Assembly: GCA_900552975.1 (NCBI GenBank)
Contig: UWSL01000029.1
Span: 1 to 14,341, forward strand
DNA from: an uncultured Mycoplasmatota bacterium
Lineage (GTDB): Bacteria; Bacillota_I; Bacilli_A; RF39; UBA660
DNA length: 14,341 bases
Direction of reading: 5' to 3'
Shown piece after piece: positions 8,288 to 14,341 of the stretch. Numbering within the stretch: position 1 is the first letter of the stretch; each line of letters opens with the position of its first letter. A program made the position numbers and the translations under genes. The notes beneath the pieces were generated by a model that ran no database searches, was not told where the DNA came from, and was given only the letters and a program-made list of their open reading frames with translations.

Positions 8288-9685
8288 TTATTTTACGTGT
8301 TTTAAAATATCTCGCGCTGCTACTAAACCAGTTGCAGCGGCTGTTACAATATTACCTGCTTTACCAGCTCCATCACCTATAAAATAAATATTATCCTTTT
8401 TTAATTTAAAATTATTATCCGTTTCAATTTCATTACTAAAGAATTTTATTTCTGGTCCATACAACAACGTATCATCATTATTAACACCTGGAATTATTTT
8501 ATCTAATGTTTCTAAACCTTCTAAAATATTTGTAATAATACGATGTGGTAATACTAAAGCTAAATCACCTGCTACACAATCCTTTAATGTTGGTTCAATA
8601 AAACCTTTATTTATACGATGCCAATCACTTCGACGACCATTTTTCAAATCACGCAACGATTGAATAATTGGCTTTCCATCACCCAAAACATTAGCAATTC
8701 TTGCAATACTTTCTCCATACAATCTAGTATTAGTAACAGGTTCAGTTAAATTTACTTTTGAAATAAAAGCAAAATTAGTATTGTTTGATTTCACTTCTTT
8801 TAAAGCATGACCATTAACACAAATATAACCATAATAATTTTCCTTAGCTACAAACCCACCGGGATTCGTACAAAATGTTCTAATTTCATCACCATAAGTT
8901 TTAGTTTTTATAAAAATAGTTGGATCATAAATTACCCCTGTAATTTCTTCCATAATATCTTTTCTAACTTCAACACGTACCCCTATTTCGATACTTTGTG
9001 ATAAATAAGGGATATCATATTTATCAGCCAATTCTTGAATCCATTTAGCTCCTGTTCGACCTGGAGCTACTATAACATTAGTTCCGGTTATTACTTCATT
9101 CTTACCCATTGTTTCATAAGTTATTTTATGTTCATCTTCCGTTATTGTTTTTATATCAATAACATTTGCTTTATCTATTAAAGTAACTCCATTATCAACT
9201 AAATAATCACACAAATCATCAATATAAGTTGGTAAATGATCGCTACCTAAATGTTTTTGTTTAATAATTAATAATTTAGCTCCTGCTACTGCTACTTTCT
9301 TCCTTATTTCCATTGCTTCCGTCATATTAGATGGAAAAACTTCGGCATTCATTTTAAATTTATTAAATATTTCTTCTGTTTCATCAATTAGCTTAAGAGC
9401 TTCTGACTCTAACATGTATTTTGTTAAATCACTCTTACCAAGTTTAGGAATAAAATTAAGTTTGCCATCACTAAACGTTCCAGCTCCACCATATCCTGAT
9501 AAGATTGCACAAGGGTTGCAATTTTGACATGCTACACCCATTTTATTCATTGGACAAACACGTCTTTTTACTCTAAATCCTTTATCTAAAACTGCTATTT
9601 TCAAATTTTTATTATTACTAATTAATTCATAAGCACTAAACAATCCTGCTGGTCCAGCACCTATAATTACGACATCATATTTCAT
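8288..9685 (-). CDS. FAD-dependent dehydrogenase, COG2509 type
   Basis: This 465-aa flavoprotein has an N-terminal dinucleotide-binding site, GAGPAG at residues 9-14, and the following acidic strand VLDKG. A C-terminal FAD signature (YFIGDGAGKAGNI, with Gly437-Asp438-Gly439) closes the Rossmann-type fold. Between them, at 44-75, four cysteines (C44, C53, C56, C59; C-x8-C-x2-C-x2-C) precede SGYGGAGTFSDGKLN, a combination typical of the COG2509 'uncharacterised FAD-dependent dehydrogenase' family. The substrate is not known. It has no signal peptide and should be cytosolic. AGGAGG lies 7 bases before the ATG, a strong ribosome-binding site. A terminator for the preceding gene ends about 27 bases upstream and I find no well-placed promoter, so transcription may come from read-through or from a promoter inside the preceding gene. 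The cysteines could hold an Fe-S cluster or a metal, which is inference. Confidence 0.88.
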   Translation of the reverse strand: MKYDVVIIGAGPAGLFSAYELISNNKNLKIAVLDKGFRVKRRVCPMNKMGVACQNCNPCAILSGYGGAGTFSDGKLNFIPKLGKSDLTKYMLESEALKLIDETEEIFNKFKMNAEVFPSNMTEAMEIRKKVAVAGAKLLIIKQKHLGSDHLPTYIDDLCDYLVDNGVTLIDKANVIDIKTITEDEHKITYETMGKNEVITGTNVIVAPGRTGAKWIQELADKYDIPYLSQSIEIGVRVEVRKDIMEEITGVIYDPTIFIKTKTYGDEIRTFCTNPGGFVAKENYYGYICVNGHALKEVKSNNTNFAFISKVNLTEPVTNTRLYGESIARIANVLGDGKPIIQSLRDLKNGRRSDWHRINKGFIEPTLKDCVAGDLALVLPHRIITNILEGLETLDKIIPGVNNDDTLLYGPEIKFFSNEIETDNNFKLKKDNIYFIGDGAGKAGNIVTAAATGLVAARDILKHVK

Positions 9686-9712
9686 TTTCTACCCTCCTAA
9701 CAAATTCTAACA

Positions 9713-9745
9713 TAAAAAAAAGAAAAGTTCTACTTCAAACTTTTC
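9713..9745 (-). terminator. Rho-independent terminator overlapping the metallopeptidase stop codon
   Basis: On the minus strand GAAAAGTT pairs with AACTTTTC across an 8-base loop, followed by a run of eight T. The TAG stop (9732-9730) lies inside the loop, so the left arm is coding sequence. Confidence 0.75.
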
Positions 9746-10593
9746 CTTATACTACTCAATTCTTCATTAAATACTTTATCAAAATTTTCTTGATATATCC
9801 CTAAATTAATAAGCATATCTAAGGTTGTCATTTCATGATTTAAAACTTTCTTTATTGCTGATAAAACTAAATTAGGATCACTTTTATAAACATTAAATAA
9901 AACTAAAGAATAATAAAAACTATTTAGATATTGTCCACTTCTTCCTTGTAACACTTTATATAATTCTGCATCATTTCTACTTCTTGTTATATTAGCGGTC
10001 GCCATATTATAATTATTTTTTTCAAGCATTAATAAACTCATCCTAATATTTAAAAAATCCTTTTTTCGTTCGGTATCATTAGAAATTTGAACTAATTCAT
10101 AAAACATTGGAATAACATCAGATAAAGAATTAATTAAAATATATTCTTGATAGTTCGTTTCTTTTAAAGCATGAATAAATTCATGCGCTAAAAAGATATC
10201 AGCTGATGAAGCATCTAAATACTGTGGAATTTTAAAATGATCAATTTTTCCAGAACTTTGATCAACTTCCATTGTTTCATCAGAAACATCAAATGAAATA
10301 TTACAAGCATACGCAAGACTAGTAGGATCAATTGGCATAAATTTTATTGTTGAAAAATTTTTGGCGGCAATAACAACATCACTACCTAATATTTTAATAT
10401 TATTAAGAGCATCATTAAAAGCCGTATTTAAATTAACAACTCTTTCTACTCTAATAGCACCAGTTTTAACATTTGTTAATTGTCTAGCAACATAACTGGC
10501 TACTTTCTTATCTTTACCTTCCATTTTTTTGGCACCTAAAATATCAAGAATTCTTTTTTCTGCCTTTAAACGTTCTCTTAAAACCTTTTCCAT
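9730..10593 (-). CDS. Putative zinc metallopeptidase (HExxH), function unknown
   Basis: I choose the ATG at 10593 (287 aa). AAAGGGGG lies just upstream, and a near-consensus promoter occupies the sequence further up, which rules out the longer reading from 10641. Residues 137-141 are HEFIH inside a hydrophobic helix (DIFLAHEFIHALKE), the HExxH motif in which both His bind zinc and Glu is catalytic. Glu166 in MFYEL, 25 residues on, is a candidate third ligand, as in gluzincins; Glu145 is less likely. The first ~50 residues are rich in charged helix (KVLRERLKAEKRILD). There is no signal peptide or membrane segment, so the protein appears cytosolic, unusual for a protease of this type. The C-terminal third is helical. 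I cannot name the family. The gene has its own promoter and terminator, so it is monocistronic, and its neighbours give no hint of a substrate. Peptidase activity is inferred from the motif alone. Confidence 0.75.
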   Translation of the reverse strand: MEKVLRERLKAEKRILDILGAKKMEGKDKKVASYVARQLTNVKTGAIRVERVVNLNTAFNDALNNIKILGSDVVIAAKNFSTIKFMPIDPTSLAYACNISFDVSDETMEVDQSSGKIDHFKIPQYLDASSADIFLAHEFIHALKETNYQEYILINSLSDVIPMFYELVQISNDTERKKDFLNIRMSLLMLEKNNYNMATANITRSRNDAELYKVLQGRSGQYLNSFYYSLVLFNVYKSDPNLVLSAIKKVLNHEMTTLDMLINLGIYQENFDKVFNEELSSIRKSLK

Positions 10594-10620
10594 AATATCC
10601 CCCTTTTTATTTCTAAAAAT

Positions 10621-10649
10621 ATTATAATTAAAAGCCAACATTTTGCCAA
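10621..10649 (-). promoter_or_regulatory. SigA-type promoter of the metallopeptidase gene
   Basis: On the minus strand TTGGCA (10649-10644) and a perfect TATAAT (10626-10621) are separated by exactly 17 bases. The transcript would begin near 10614, about 20 bases before the ATG at 10593, leaving room for the AAAGGGGG site. Confidence 0.8.
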
Positions 10650-10657
10650 ATTTTCCT

Positions 10658-10685
10658 ATAAAAAAAGAATAATTTCTTATTCTTT
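10658..10685 (-). terminator. Rho-independent terminator overlapping the obg stop codon
   Basis: On the minus strand AAAGAATAA pairs with TTATTCTTT across a GAAA loop and runs into T-rich sequence. The stem's first arm contains the last obg codons and its TAA stop (10679-10677). The stem is AT-rich and therefore of modest stability. Confidence 0.7.
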
Positions 10686-11954
10686 AAAAGTAAACATATA
10701 ATCTAAAATTTGCACATCATCACCACGCTTAGCTCCTAAACGTTCTAGTTCGTCATCTATTCCCATTCCTTTTAATTTTCGAGCAAAACGACGCGTTGAC
10801 TCATCTTCTTGAAACTTAGTCATCAATAATAATTTTTCTATTTCATCACCCTTAATAATCCATACGCCTTCTTCGTCTCTTGTAATAGTGTAAGGTTTTT
10901 CATTTTTAAATTTATAAATAATATGACTTTCATAACTTGTTTCTTCATAAAGTGGTTCTAACATTACATTATCAAGCATATCTGCTAATCTTATAATTAA
11001 TTCATTAATTCCTTGATTATTCATAGCACTAATTTCTATTATTTCTACATTCGGATATTTCTCACGGAATTTTTGCAAATTTTCTGAAGCATTTGGCAAA
11101 TCCATCTTATTAGCAATAACTAATTCTGGCTTACGCGCTAACTTTTCATCATATTTTTCCATTTCTTTTCTAATAGCTTCATAATCGTCTACTGGATTAC
11201 GTCCTTCAAAAGCTCCCATATCAATAACATGACCAATAATTTTGTTACGCATAGCATGTTTCAGAAACTTCTCCCCTAAACCAGCTCCTTCTGCAGCGCC
11301 TTCAATGAGTCCAGGTAAATCAGCCATTACAAAGTTACGGCCATCTTGTAGCTTTACAACCCCTAAATTAGGAGATAATGTCGTAAAATGATAAGCAGCT
11401 ATTTTAGGACTAGCATTACTAATTAACGATAACAAAGTACTTTTACCAACACTTGGCATTCCCACTAAACCAACATCTGCTAAAACTTTTAATTCACATT
11501 TAACGATACGTGCTTCCCCTGGTTCACCATATTCACTCATCTTAGGTGCAGGATCTTGCTGCGTAGCAAAAGCTTTATTTCCACGACCGCCACGACCCCC
11601 ATGGCAAACAACAAAAGAATCTCCTTCTTTAACTAAGTCGCAAATAACTAAACCAGTAGCATCGTCAATTAAAGTTGTTCCCATGGGTACTTTAACAATA
11701 ACAGCAGGCGCATTAGCCCCATGACGATTACTTCCTTTACCATTAACACCTTTTTCACCCTTTATTATTTTCTTATACTTTAAATCAACAAGAGTCTTTA
11801 AGCCTTTTTCGGTTTCAAAAATAATATCAGCACCTTTACCACCATTACCACCATTTGGTCCACCTAAAGGGACAAACTTTTCTCTTCTAAAAGAAGTACA
11901 ACCATCTCCACCTTTACCAGCAATAAGTTCTATTTTTACTTCATCTACAAACAT
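10677..11954 (-). CDS. obg: GTPase Obg/CgtA, ribosome assembly and stress
   Basis: This 425-aa protein has the complete Obg architecture. Residues 1-158 are the glycine-rich Obg fold (KGGDG, GGPNGGNGGKG, GGRGGRGN). The G domain follows: P-loop GMPSVGKS at 165-172, TT at 191-192 for G2, DLPG at 212-215 for G3, NKMD at 282-285 for G4 and SA at 309-310 for G5. A C-terminal OCT-type domain runs from ~350 to 425. All nucleotide-binding residues are intact. Obg binds the 50S subunit and acts in its maturation and in the (p)ppGpp response, as known for the family. The ATG at 11954 has GAAGGA 7 bases upstream. It follows the rplU-prp-rpmA unit, the usual Firmicutes order, but a terminator and an extended -10 promoter between them show it can be transcribed separately. 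Confidence 0.97.
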   Translation of the reverse strand: MFVDEVKIELIAGKGGDGCTSFRREKFVPLGGPNGGNGGKGADIIFETEKGLKTLVDLKYKKIIKGEKGVNGKGSNRHGANAPAVIVKVPMGTTLIDDATGLVICDLVKEGDSFVVCHGGRGGRGNKAFATQQDPAPKMSEYGEPGEARIVKCELKVLADVGLVGMPSVGKSTLLSLISNASPKIAAYHFTTLSPNLGVVKLQDGRNFVMADLPGLIEGAAEGAGLGEKFLKHAMRNKIIGHVIDMGAFEGRNPVDDYEAIRKEMEKYDEKLARKPELVIANKMDLPNASENLQKFREKYPNVEIIEISAMNNQGINELIIRLADMLDNVMLEPLYEETSYESHIIYKFKNEKPYTITRDEEGVWIIKGDEIEKLLLMTKFQEDESTRRFARKLKGMGIDDELERLGAKRGDDVQILDYMFTFKE

Positions 11955-11994
11955 ATAAATTCCTTCTTTCAGTAACCCCTAAATTTCTTAAAAT

Positions 11995-12003
11995 ATTATA
12001 TCA
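11995..12003 (-). promoter_or_regulatory. Extended -10 promoter of obg
   Basis: On the minus strand TGATATAAT is a perfect TATAAT with the TGn extension. No good -35 is visible, which extended -10 promoters can do without. It lies directly downstream of the rpmA terminator and about 40 bases before the obg ATG. Confidence 0.65.
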
Positions 12004-12032
12004 TAAATAAAAGACCTTTATAAGGTCCTTTA
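12004..12032 (-). terminator. Rho-independent terminator after rpmA
   Basis: On the minus strand AAGGACCT-TATA-AAGGTCTT forms a hairpin with a 5-6 bp GC-containing core (GACCT/AGGTC), flanked by A and T runs and ending TTTTATTTAT. It starts 3 bases after the stop codon of rpmA. Confidence 0.75.
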
Positions 12033-12035
12033 TCA

Positions 12036-12320
12036 TTAAGCTTCGTATACGCTTACTTTTTTCTTGTCTTTACCATATCTCTCGAATTTTACAACTCCAG
12101 AAATTTTAGCAAATAGAGTATGATCTTTACCCATTCCAACATTTTCACCTGGATAAATCTTAGTTCCTCTTTGACGGTATAGAATGCTTCCTGCTGATAC
12201 TACTTGTCCATCAGCAGCTTTAGCACCTAATCTACGACCTATTGAATCACGACCGTTTTGAGTAGAACCTTGAGCTTTAACGTGAGCGAATAATTGGATA
12301 TTTAAACTTAATCTTTGCAT
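12036..12320 (-). CDS. rpmA: 50S ribosomal protein L27 with cleavable N-terminal prepeptide
   Basis: The start is ATG at 12320, with GAGG 9 bases upstream and 4 bases after the prp stop, giving 94 aa. A longer in-frame reading from 12347 overlaps prp and is not credible. The first residues, MQRLSLNIQLFA-HVKAQGST, match the Firmicutes L27 prepeptide (LNLQ[LF]FA), which the Prp protease removes after the Phe-Ala region so that the mature N-terminus can reach the peptidyl-transferase centre. The conserved body follows: NGRDSIGRRLGAKAADGQ, VSAGSILYRQRGTKIYPGENVGMGKDHTLFA. Downstream of rplU and prp, it shares their promoter and ends at a hairpin terminator. The prepeptide, together with prp next door, marks the Firmicutes version of the gene. 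Confidence 0.97.
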   Translation of the reverse strand: MQRLSLNIQLFAHVKAQGSTQNGRDSIGRRLGAKAADGQVVSAGSILYRQRGTKIYPGENVGMGKDHTLFAKISGVVKFERYGKDKKKVSVYEA

Positions 12321-12324
12321 ATTC

Positions 12325-12633
12325 TTAATCCTCATTTCTAATCTCAATATTTTTAGGATATTGTTCTTTTAATTCATCGAACATTATTAGCATATTTTCA
12401 AAAAGTTTTTGATTAACTAATGTATCCTTTAAAGTTCTGATTTTCAATAAACCAGCTTTCTCCTCGTAATCAATTGATTCATCTAAACACGAAATAGCAT
12501 TAATAGTTGTTATTGCAATACTACTTACAGCAGCACAAACAATATCCTTGCCACTAACATCGTAATTAGCATGACCCTTTATTACAATTTCATAAATTTT
12601 CCCATGACTTATTTTGATATTAACTTTAATCAT
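12325..12633 (-). CDS. prp: Ribosomal-processing cysteine protease Prp (YsxB/COG2868)
   Basis: This 102-aa protein carries the Prp signature: IKGHANYDVSGKDIVCAAVSSI. His21 and Cys33 are the likely catalytic pair, as in the Staphylococcus aureus enzyme (H22/C34 there, from memory). Prp cuts the N-terminal prepeptide from L27, encoded 4 bases downstream, and is essential in organisms whose L27 carries one. Its ATG lies 2 bases after the rplU stop, and no good Shine-Dalgarno sequence is visible (GAAAATTGTTAAATAATT precedes it). Translation is therefore probably coupled to the end of rplU, keeping the protease below the level of the ribosomal proteins. Length matches the family. Confidence 0.95.
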   Translation of the reverse strand: MIKVNIKISHGKIYEIVIKGHANYDVSGKDIVCAAVSSIAITTINAISCLDESIDYEEKAGLLKIRTLKDTLVNQKLFENMLIMFDELKEQYPKNIEIRNED

Positions 12634-12635
12634 AA

Positions 12636-12935
12636 TTATTTAACAATTTTCTTAACAGTTAACTTTGTATATGGTTGTCTATGACCTTGTTTCTTACGGA
12701 ATTTCTTCTTAGGTCTGTATTTGAAAACAACAACTTTCTTTTGTTTTCCTTGTTTTTCAACAGAACAAACAACTTTTGCACCGTCAACAACTGGTGTTCC
12801 AGCTACACCATCAACGTATAATACTTGATCAAAAGTAACTTCAGTACCAACTTCAGCATCAAGTTTTTCTACATAAATAGTTTCGCCTTCAGAAACATAA
12901 TATTGTTTTCCGCCAGTAACAAATATAGCTTTCAT
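12636..12935 (-). CDS. rplU: 50S ribosomal protein L21
   Basis: I choose the ATG at 12935 because AGGAGG lies exactly 7 bases upstream. An ATG two codons earlier would leave one base, and a reading from 13022 would run through the leader. The 99-aa protein begins MKAIFVTGGKQYYVSEGE and ends with the L21 signature around KYRPKKKFRKKQGHRQPYT. It binds 23S rRNA domains I-II near L20 (family knowledge). It is the first gene of rplU-prp-rpmA, transcribed from a consensus promoter and preceded by a folded leader. Confidence 0.97.
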   Translation of the reverse strand: MKAIFVTGGKQYYVSEGETIYVEKLDAEVGTEVTFDQVLYVDGVAGTPVVDGAKVVCSVEKQGKQKKVVVFKYRPKKKFRKKQGHRQPYTKLTVKKIVK

Positions 12936-12963
12936 CTTCATACCTCCTATAAATTTTAAGACT

Positions 12964-13006
12964 CGCCCTAAAGGTGGTAATAATACACTTAAACCTCTTT
13001 GGTGCG
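12964..13006 (-). ncRNA. Folded leader of rplU, probable L21 leader
   Basis: The leader can fold into an irregular hairpin. CGC (13006-13004) pairs with GCG (12966-12964), CC with GG, AAAG (13000-12997) with CTTT (12973-12970), and GGU (12995-12993) with ACC (12978-12976). Single bulged A residues and an A/AC internal loop interrupt it, with a 14-base loop at the top. Its place just before rplU matches the Firmicutes L21 leader, thought to be autoregulatory. I paired it by eye and did not compare it with the Rfam model. Confidence 0.5.
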
Positions 13007-13039
13007 GTGTTTGAAAGCTCATCCTTCAAAACAACTAAG

Positions 13040-13068
13040 ATTATAACAGAGGAATAATAGAAAGTCAA
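13040..13068 (-). promoter_or_regulatory. SigA promoter of rplU-prp-rpmA
   Basis: On the minus strand TTGACT (13068-13063) and TATAAT (13045-13040) are 17 bases apart, and the -10 also carries a TGT extension. Transcription should start near 13033, leaving a leader of almost 100 bases. It is the strongest promoter in the window, as expected for ribosomal proteins. Confidence 0.9.
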
Positions 13069-13206
13069 ATGAATTCCGCAAGTTAATCCATTCCAAAGTA
13101 TGAAAATTTGCAAGACAAAACCATTACATAATTAAAAATGTTAATCCTCTTAAAAATTCTTTATAATAAATTATTAAAAAATTTAAAAAAGCAATTAAAA
13201 AGGCAT

Positions 13207-13482
13207 CTATCTTAAAGCTTGTGCACTTTTAGAAAGCACCGCATTCATTACCCTAATTATTTTTTCATCATTAATATTGATTATTTTATAATGATTATCA
13301 ATATTTATAATTTCTGCTCCATAAATAGGATAACTATTGTTACCATCTTTTTCATAATCTGTATATATAATATACATTCTATTATTTTTAGTATCTTTAA
13401 ATGTCCCTAATACTTCACAACTTTTAAAAGCTTCACCTATCTTTAAATTAAAAGACATTCCTTCATTAATAACAAGTCCCAT
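13207..13482 (-). CDS. DUF1292-like small protein
   Basis: This 91-aa protein has the core of the DUF1292 (YrzB-like) family: a strand-rich section 'CEVLGTFKDTKNNRMYIIYTD' followed by a second strand block (YPIYGAEIINID) and a C-terminal helix (INDEKIIRVMNAVLSK) as in 'd.ee...v..vl..l'. The family's function is unknown. It has no signal peptide, membrane segment or cysteine cluster. The start at 13482 has a modest site (GGGTG) 5 bases away; an internal ATG at residue 9 has its GAAGG directly adjacent, so it is less likely. It follows the coiled-coil gene by 12 bases and is very likely in the same transcript. No clear hairpin terminator follows its TAG stop; the next ~60 bases are only T-rich. 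Confidence 0.7.
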   Translation of the reverse strand: MGLVINEGMSFNLKIGEAFKSCEVLGTFKDTKNNRMYIIYTDYEKDGNNSYPIYGAEIINIDNHYKIININDEKIIRVMNAVLSKSAQALR

Positions 13483-13494
13483 AAAATCACCCTA

Positions 13495-14124
13495 TTATTC
13501 AATACTTTCTATAATCTTTGCTAAATCATCGCCAAAATAATCAATTTCTAAATTATTATATTTTGAATTTGGTAGATCAATTGAATTTTTAATTGTTGCA
13601 ACCAATTGAAAAGGTAAAACATAAATCATACATGAAATTCCTTCTACTTCTCCTGCAAAATTTAAATGTCCAGATATAGACGATGTTATAGAGGAAGTCA
13701 TAAATCCAGCTGTATCTATTAACATTGCTTTTTCCTGTTCTTTTATTTTTTCATAATCTTCTGTATTATCTTTATCCTTTAATAAAGAAGGCATTAAAAT
13801 ATATTGACCATCAACATTTTTTAAGGTAGATGTATCACTACTATTATTATTAGATAAACCAAATGTCTCATTAAACTTATTTAATTTACCTTTTTCGATA
13901 TCTAAATCAATTAACAAATTATTTTTCTTTGTTAAGTCAGCTGTTAAATCTATTTTTTGTTGCAAACGTTTAATTAAATTTAGATAATCATTTGTTATAA
14001 TATTTTTATTTTTTTTAGCATCTTTACTAAGTTCTTTTATTTCTTTTCTTAAAAATAATATACGAGCATTTATTGCTTTCATATCTTCTCTCATATCAAT
14101 AACATCTACTGAATATTCGTCCAT
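13495..14124 (-). CDS. Coiled-coil protein of unknown function
   Basis: I choose the ATG at 14124 (209 aa), since GAGG lies close upstream; the first ATG in frame (14157) has no such site and adds an unlikely hydrophobic stretch. Residues ~10-85 are highly charged helix with heptad-like spacing of Leu/Ile (AINARILFLRKEIKELSKDA, YLNLIKRLQQKIDLTADL), a predicted coiled coil. A Ser/Asn/Asp-rich linker follows at ~88-103, then a globular C-terminal domain with strands (GQYILMPSLL, ISCMIYVLPFQLVATI) and a Ser-rich run around SSITSSISGHL. There is no signal peptide or membrane segment, so it is probably cytosolic. I do not recognise the family. It precedes the DUF1292-like gene in the same transcription unit. 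Its role is open. Confidence 0.75.
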   Translation of the reverse strand: MDEYSVDVIDMREDMKAINARILFLRKEIKELSKDAKKNKNIITNDYLNLIKRLQQKIDLTADLTKKNNLLIDLDIEKGKLNKFNETFGLSNNNSSDTSTLKNVDGQYILMPSLLKDKDNTEDYEKIKEQEKAMLIDTAGFMTSSITSSISGHLNFAGEVEGISCMIYVLPFQLVATIKNSIDLPNSKYNNLEIDYFGDDLAKIIESIE

Positions 14125-14153
14125 ATTACCAACCTCTATTATAATAAATAATA

Positions 14154-14339
14154 TCATAAATTATGAAAAAAATCTTTATCTTTAAAGTATCTTTTCTTAA
14201 TAAAATCTCGTTCATTAGAATAACAATGTCCTACCTTAAAATAATAATATCTTTCTAACATCATTTTTTCCACATTCTTACAATCACTAACAATTTTATT
14301 ATAATAATGATTATACAAAACTCTTTCTAAATAAAATTT
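14154..14339 (-). CDS. 3' end of an unidentified ORF (start outside window)
   Basis: One minus-strand frame is open from the window edge to a TGA at 14156-14154: 61 codons, ending DKDFFHNL. The peptide is rich in Tyr, Lys and Asn (YNHYYNKIVSDCKN, MMLERYYYFKVGHC) and resembles no family I recognise. It stops 29 bases before the coiled-coil gene. A gene tail is plausible because an open frame of this length with balanced composition is preserved up to a neighbouring gene, but 184 bases of AT-rich DNA can stay open by chance. Confidence 0.4.
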   Translation of the reverse strand, partial: KFYLERVLYNHYYNKIVSDCKNVEKMMLERYYYFKVGHCYSNERDFIKKRYFKDKDFFHNL

Positions 14340-14341
14340 AT

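Noticed and set aside
9704..9712. TGTTAGAAT as an extended -10 for the FAD dehydrogenase
   Set aside because: Transcription would begin within the AGGAGG site, leaving the message without a usable ribosome-binding site.
10594..10641. Longer start for the metallopeptidase (16 more residues)
   Set aside because: The extension would be read through the TATAAT and spacer of its own promoter, while a strong ribosome-binding site fits the ATG at 10593.
12889..13113. Open frames of 74 codons (12889-13113) and the upstream part of the rplU frame (12936-13022)
   Set aside because: They cross the rplU promoter and the folded leader, and the strong AGGAGG serves the ATG at 12935.
13069..13206. Small peptide frame (13 codons) and GGATTAAC repeated twice in the spacer upstream of rplU
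   Set aside because: The frame has no convincing ribosome-binding site, and an 8-base repeat in two copies is expected in low-complexity DNA. Otherwise I see nothing in this spacer beyond T-rich sequence.
14138..14143. Perfect TATAAT before the coiled-coil gene
   Set aside because: It sits 13 bases before the ATG with no -35, so a transcript would start in the ribosome-binding site. In sequence this AT-rich it is likely chance.
1..14341. TGA read as tryptophan (Mycoplasma-type code)
   Set aside because: All visible Trp codons checked in clear genes are TGG, and the clear genes show no in-frame TGA.
1..14341. CRISPR array, insertion sequence, tRNA or rRNA gene
   Set aside because: No regularly spaced identical repeats, transposase motifs, terminal inverted repeats or cloverleaf-like GC-rich segments were found on either strand.

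Overview
The window comes from a very AT-rich, low-GC Gram-positive bacterium. Every gene lies on the minus strand, so the order of transcription runs from high to low coordinates. Tryptophan is read from TGG, and TAA, TAG and probably TGA act as stops, so this is the standard code and not the Mycoplasma code. The rplU-prp-rpmA-obg order, an L27 with a cleavable N-terminal prepeptide beside its Prp protease, a DUF1292-type protein and a sortase-type cell-wall anchor all point to Firmicutes/Bacilli. An uncultured gut lineage of the RF39 or Erysipelotrichales type would fit, but that placement is inference.

Layout from the right end, in transcription order. (1) 14341-13207: the tail of an unidentified ORF cut by the window edge, a 209-aa coiled-coil protein of unknown function, and a 91-aa DUF1292-like protein; the last two form a tight pair. 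(2) 13068-12036: a consensus promoter, a folded leader, then rplU (L21), prp (the L27 prepeptide protease) and rpmA (L27), closed by a hairpin terminator. (3) 12003-10658: obg with its own extended -10 promoter and a terminator overlapping its stop codon. (4) 10649-9713: an orphan HExxH putative zinc metallopeptidase with its own promoter and a terminator overlapping its stop. (5) 9685-8254: an FAD-dependent dehydrogenase of the COG2509 type with a four-cysteine cluster, followed by a symmetrical terminator.

(6) 8229-1: the most distinctive part. One gene encodes a 2316-residue cell-surface protein. It has two N-terminal membrane segments, a long ectodomain with nine close cysteine pairs, several MSCRAMM/Cna-like Ig-fold modules with predicted Lys-Asp-Asn isopeptide triads, a Spy0128/FctA-type pilin domain, and an NPNTS-hydrophobic-basic sorting tail. 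Fifteen bases downstream lies a membrane-anchored, probably beta-propeller protein, cut at the left edge. The two look like one transcription unit for cell-envelope display. A palindrome covers the probable -10 and spacer of its promoter, so expression may be regulated.

Regions 2 and 3 are housekeeping (ribosome assembly). Region 6 is accessory and surface-exposed. The genes in regions 1 and 4 are only partly recognisable. No RNA gene, CRISPR array, insertion sequence or attachment site was seen, and no stretch above 300 bases lacks a gene.
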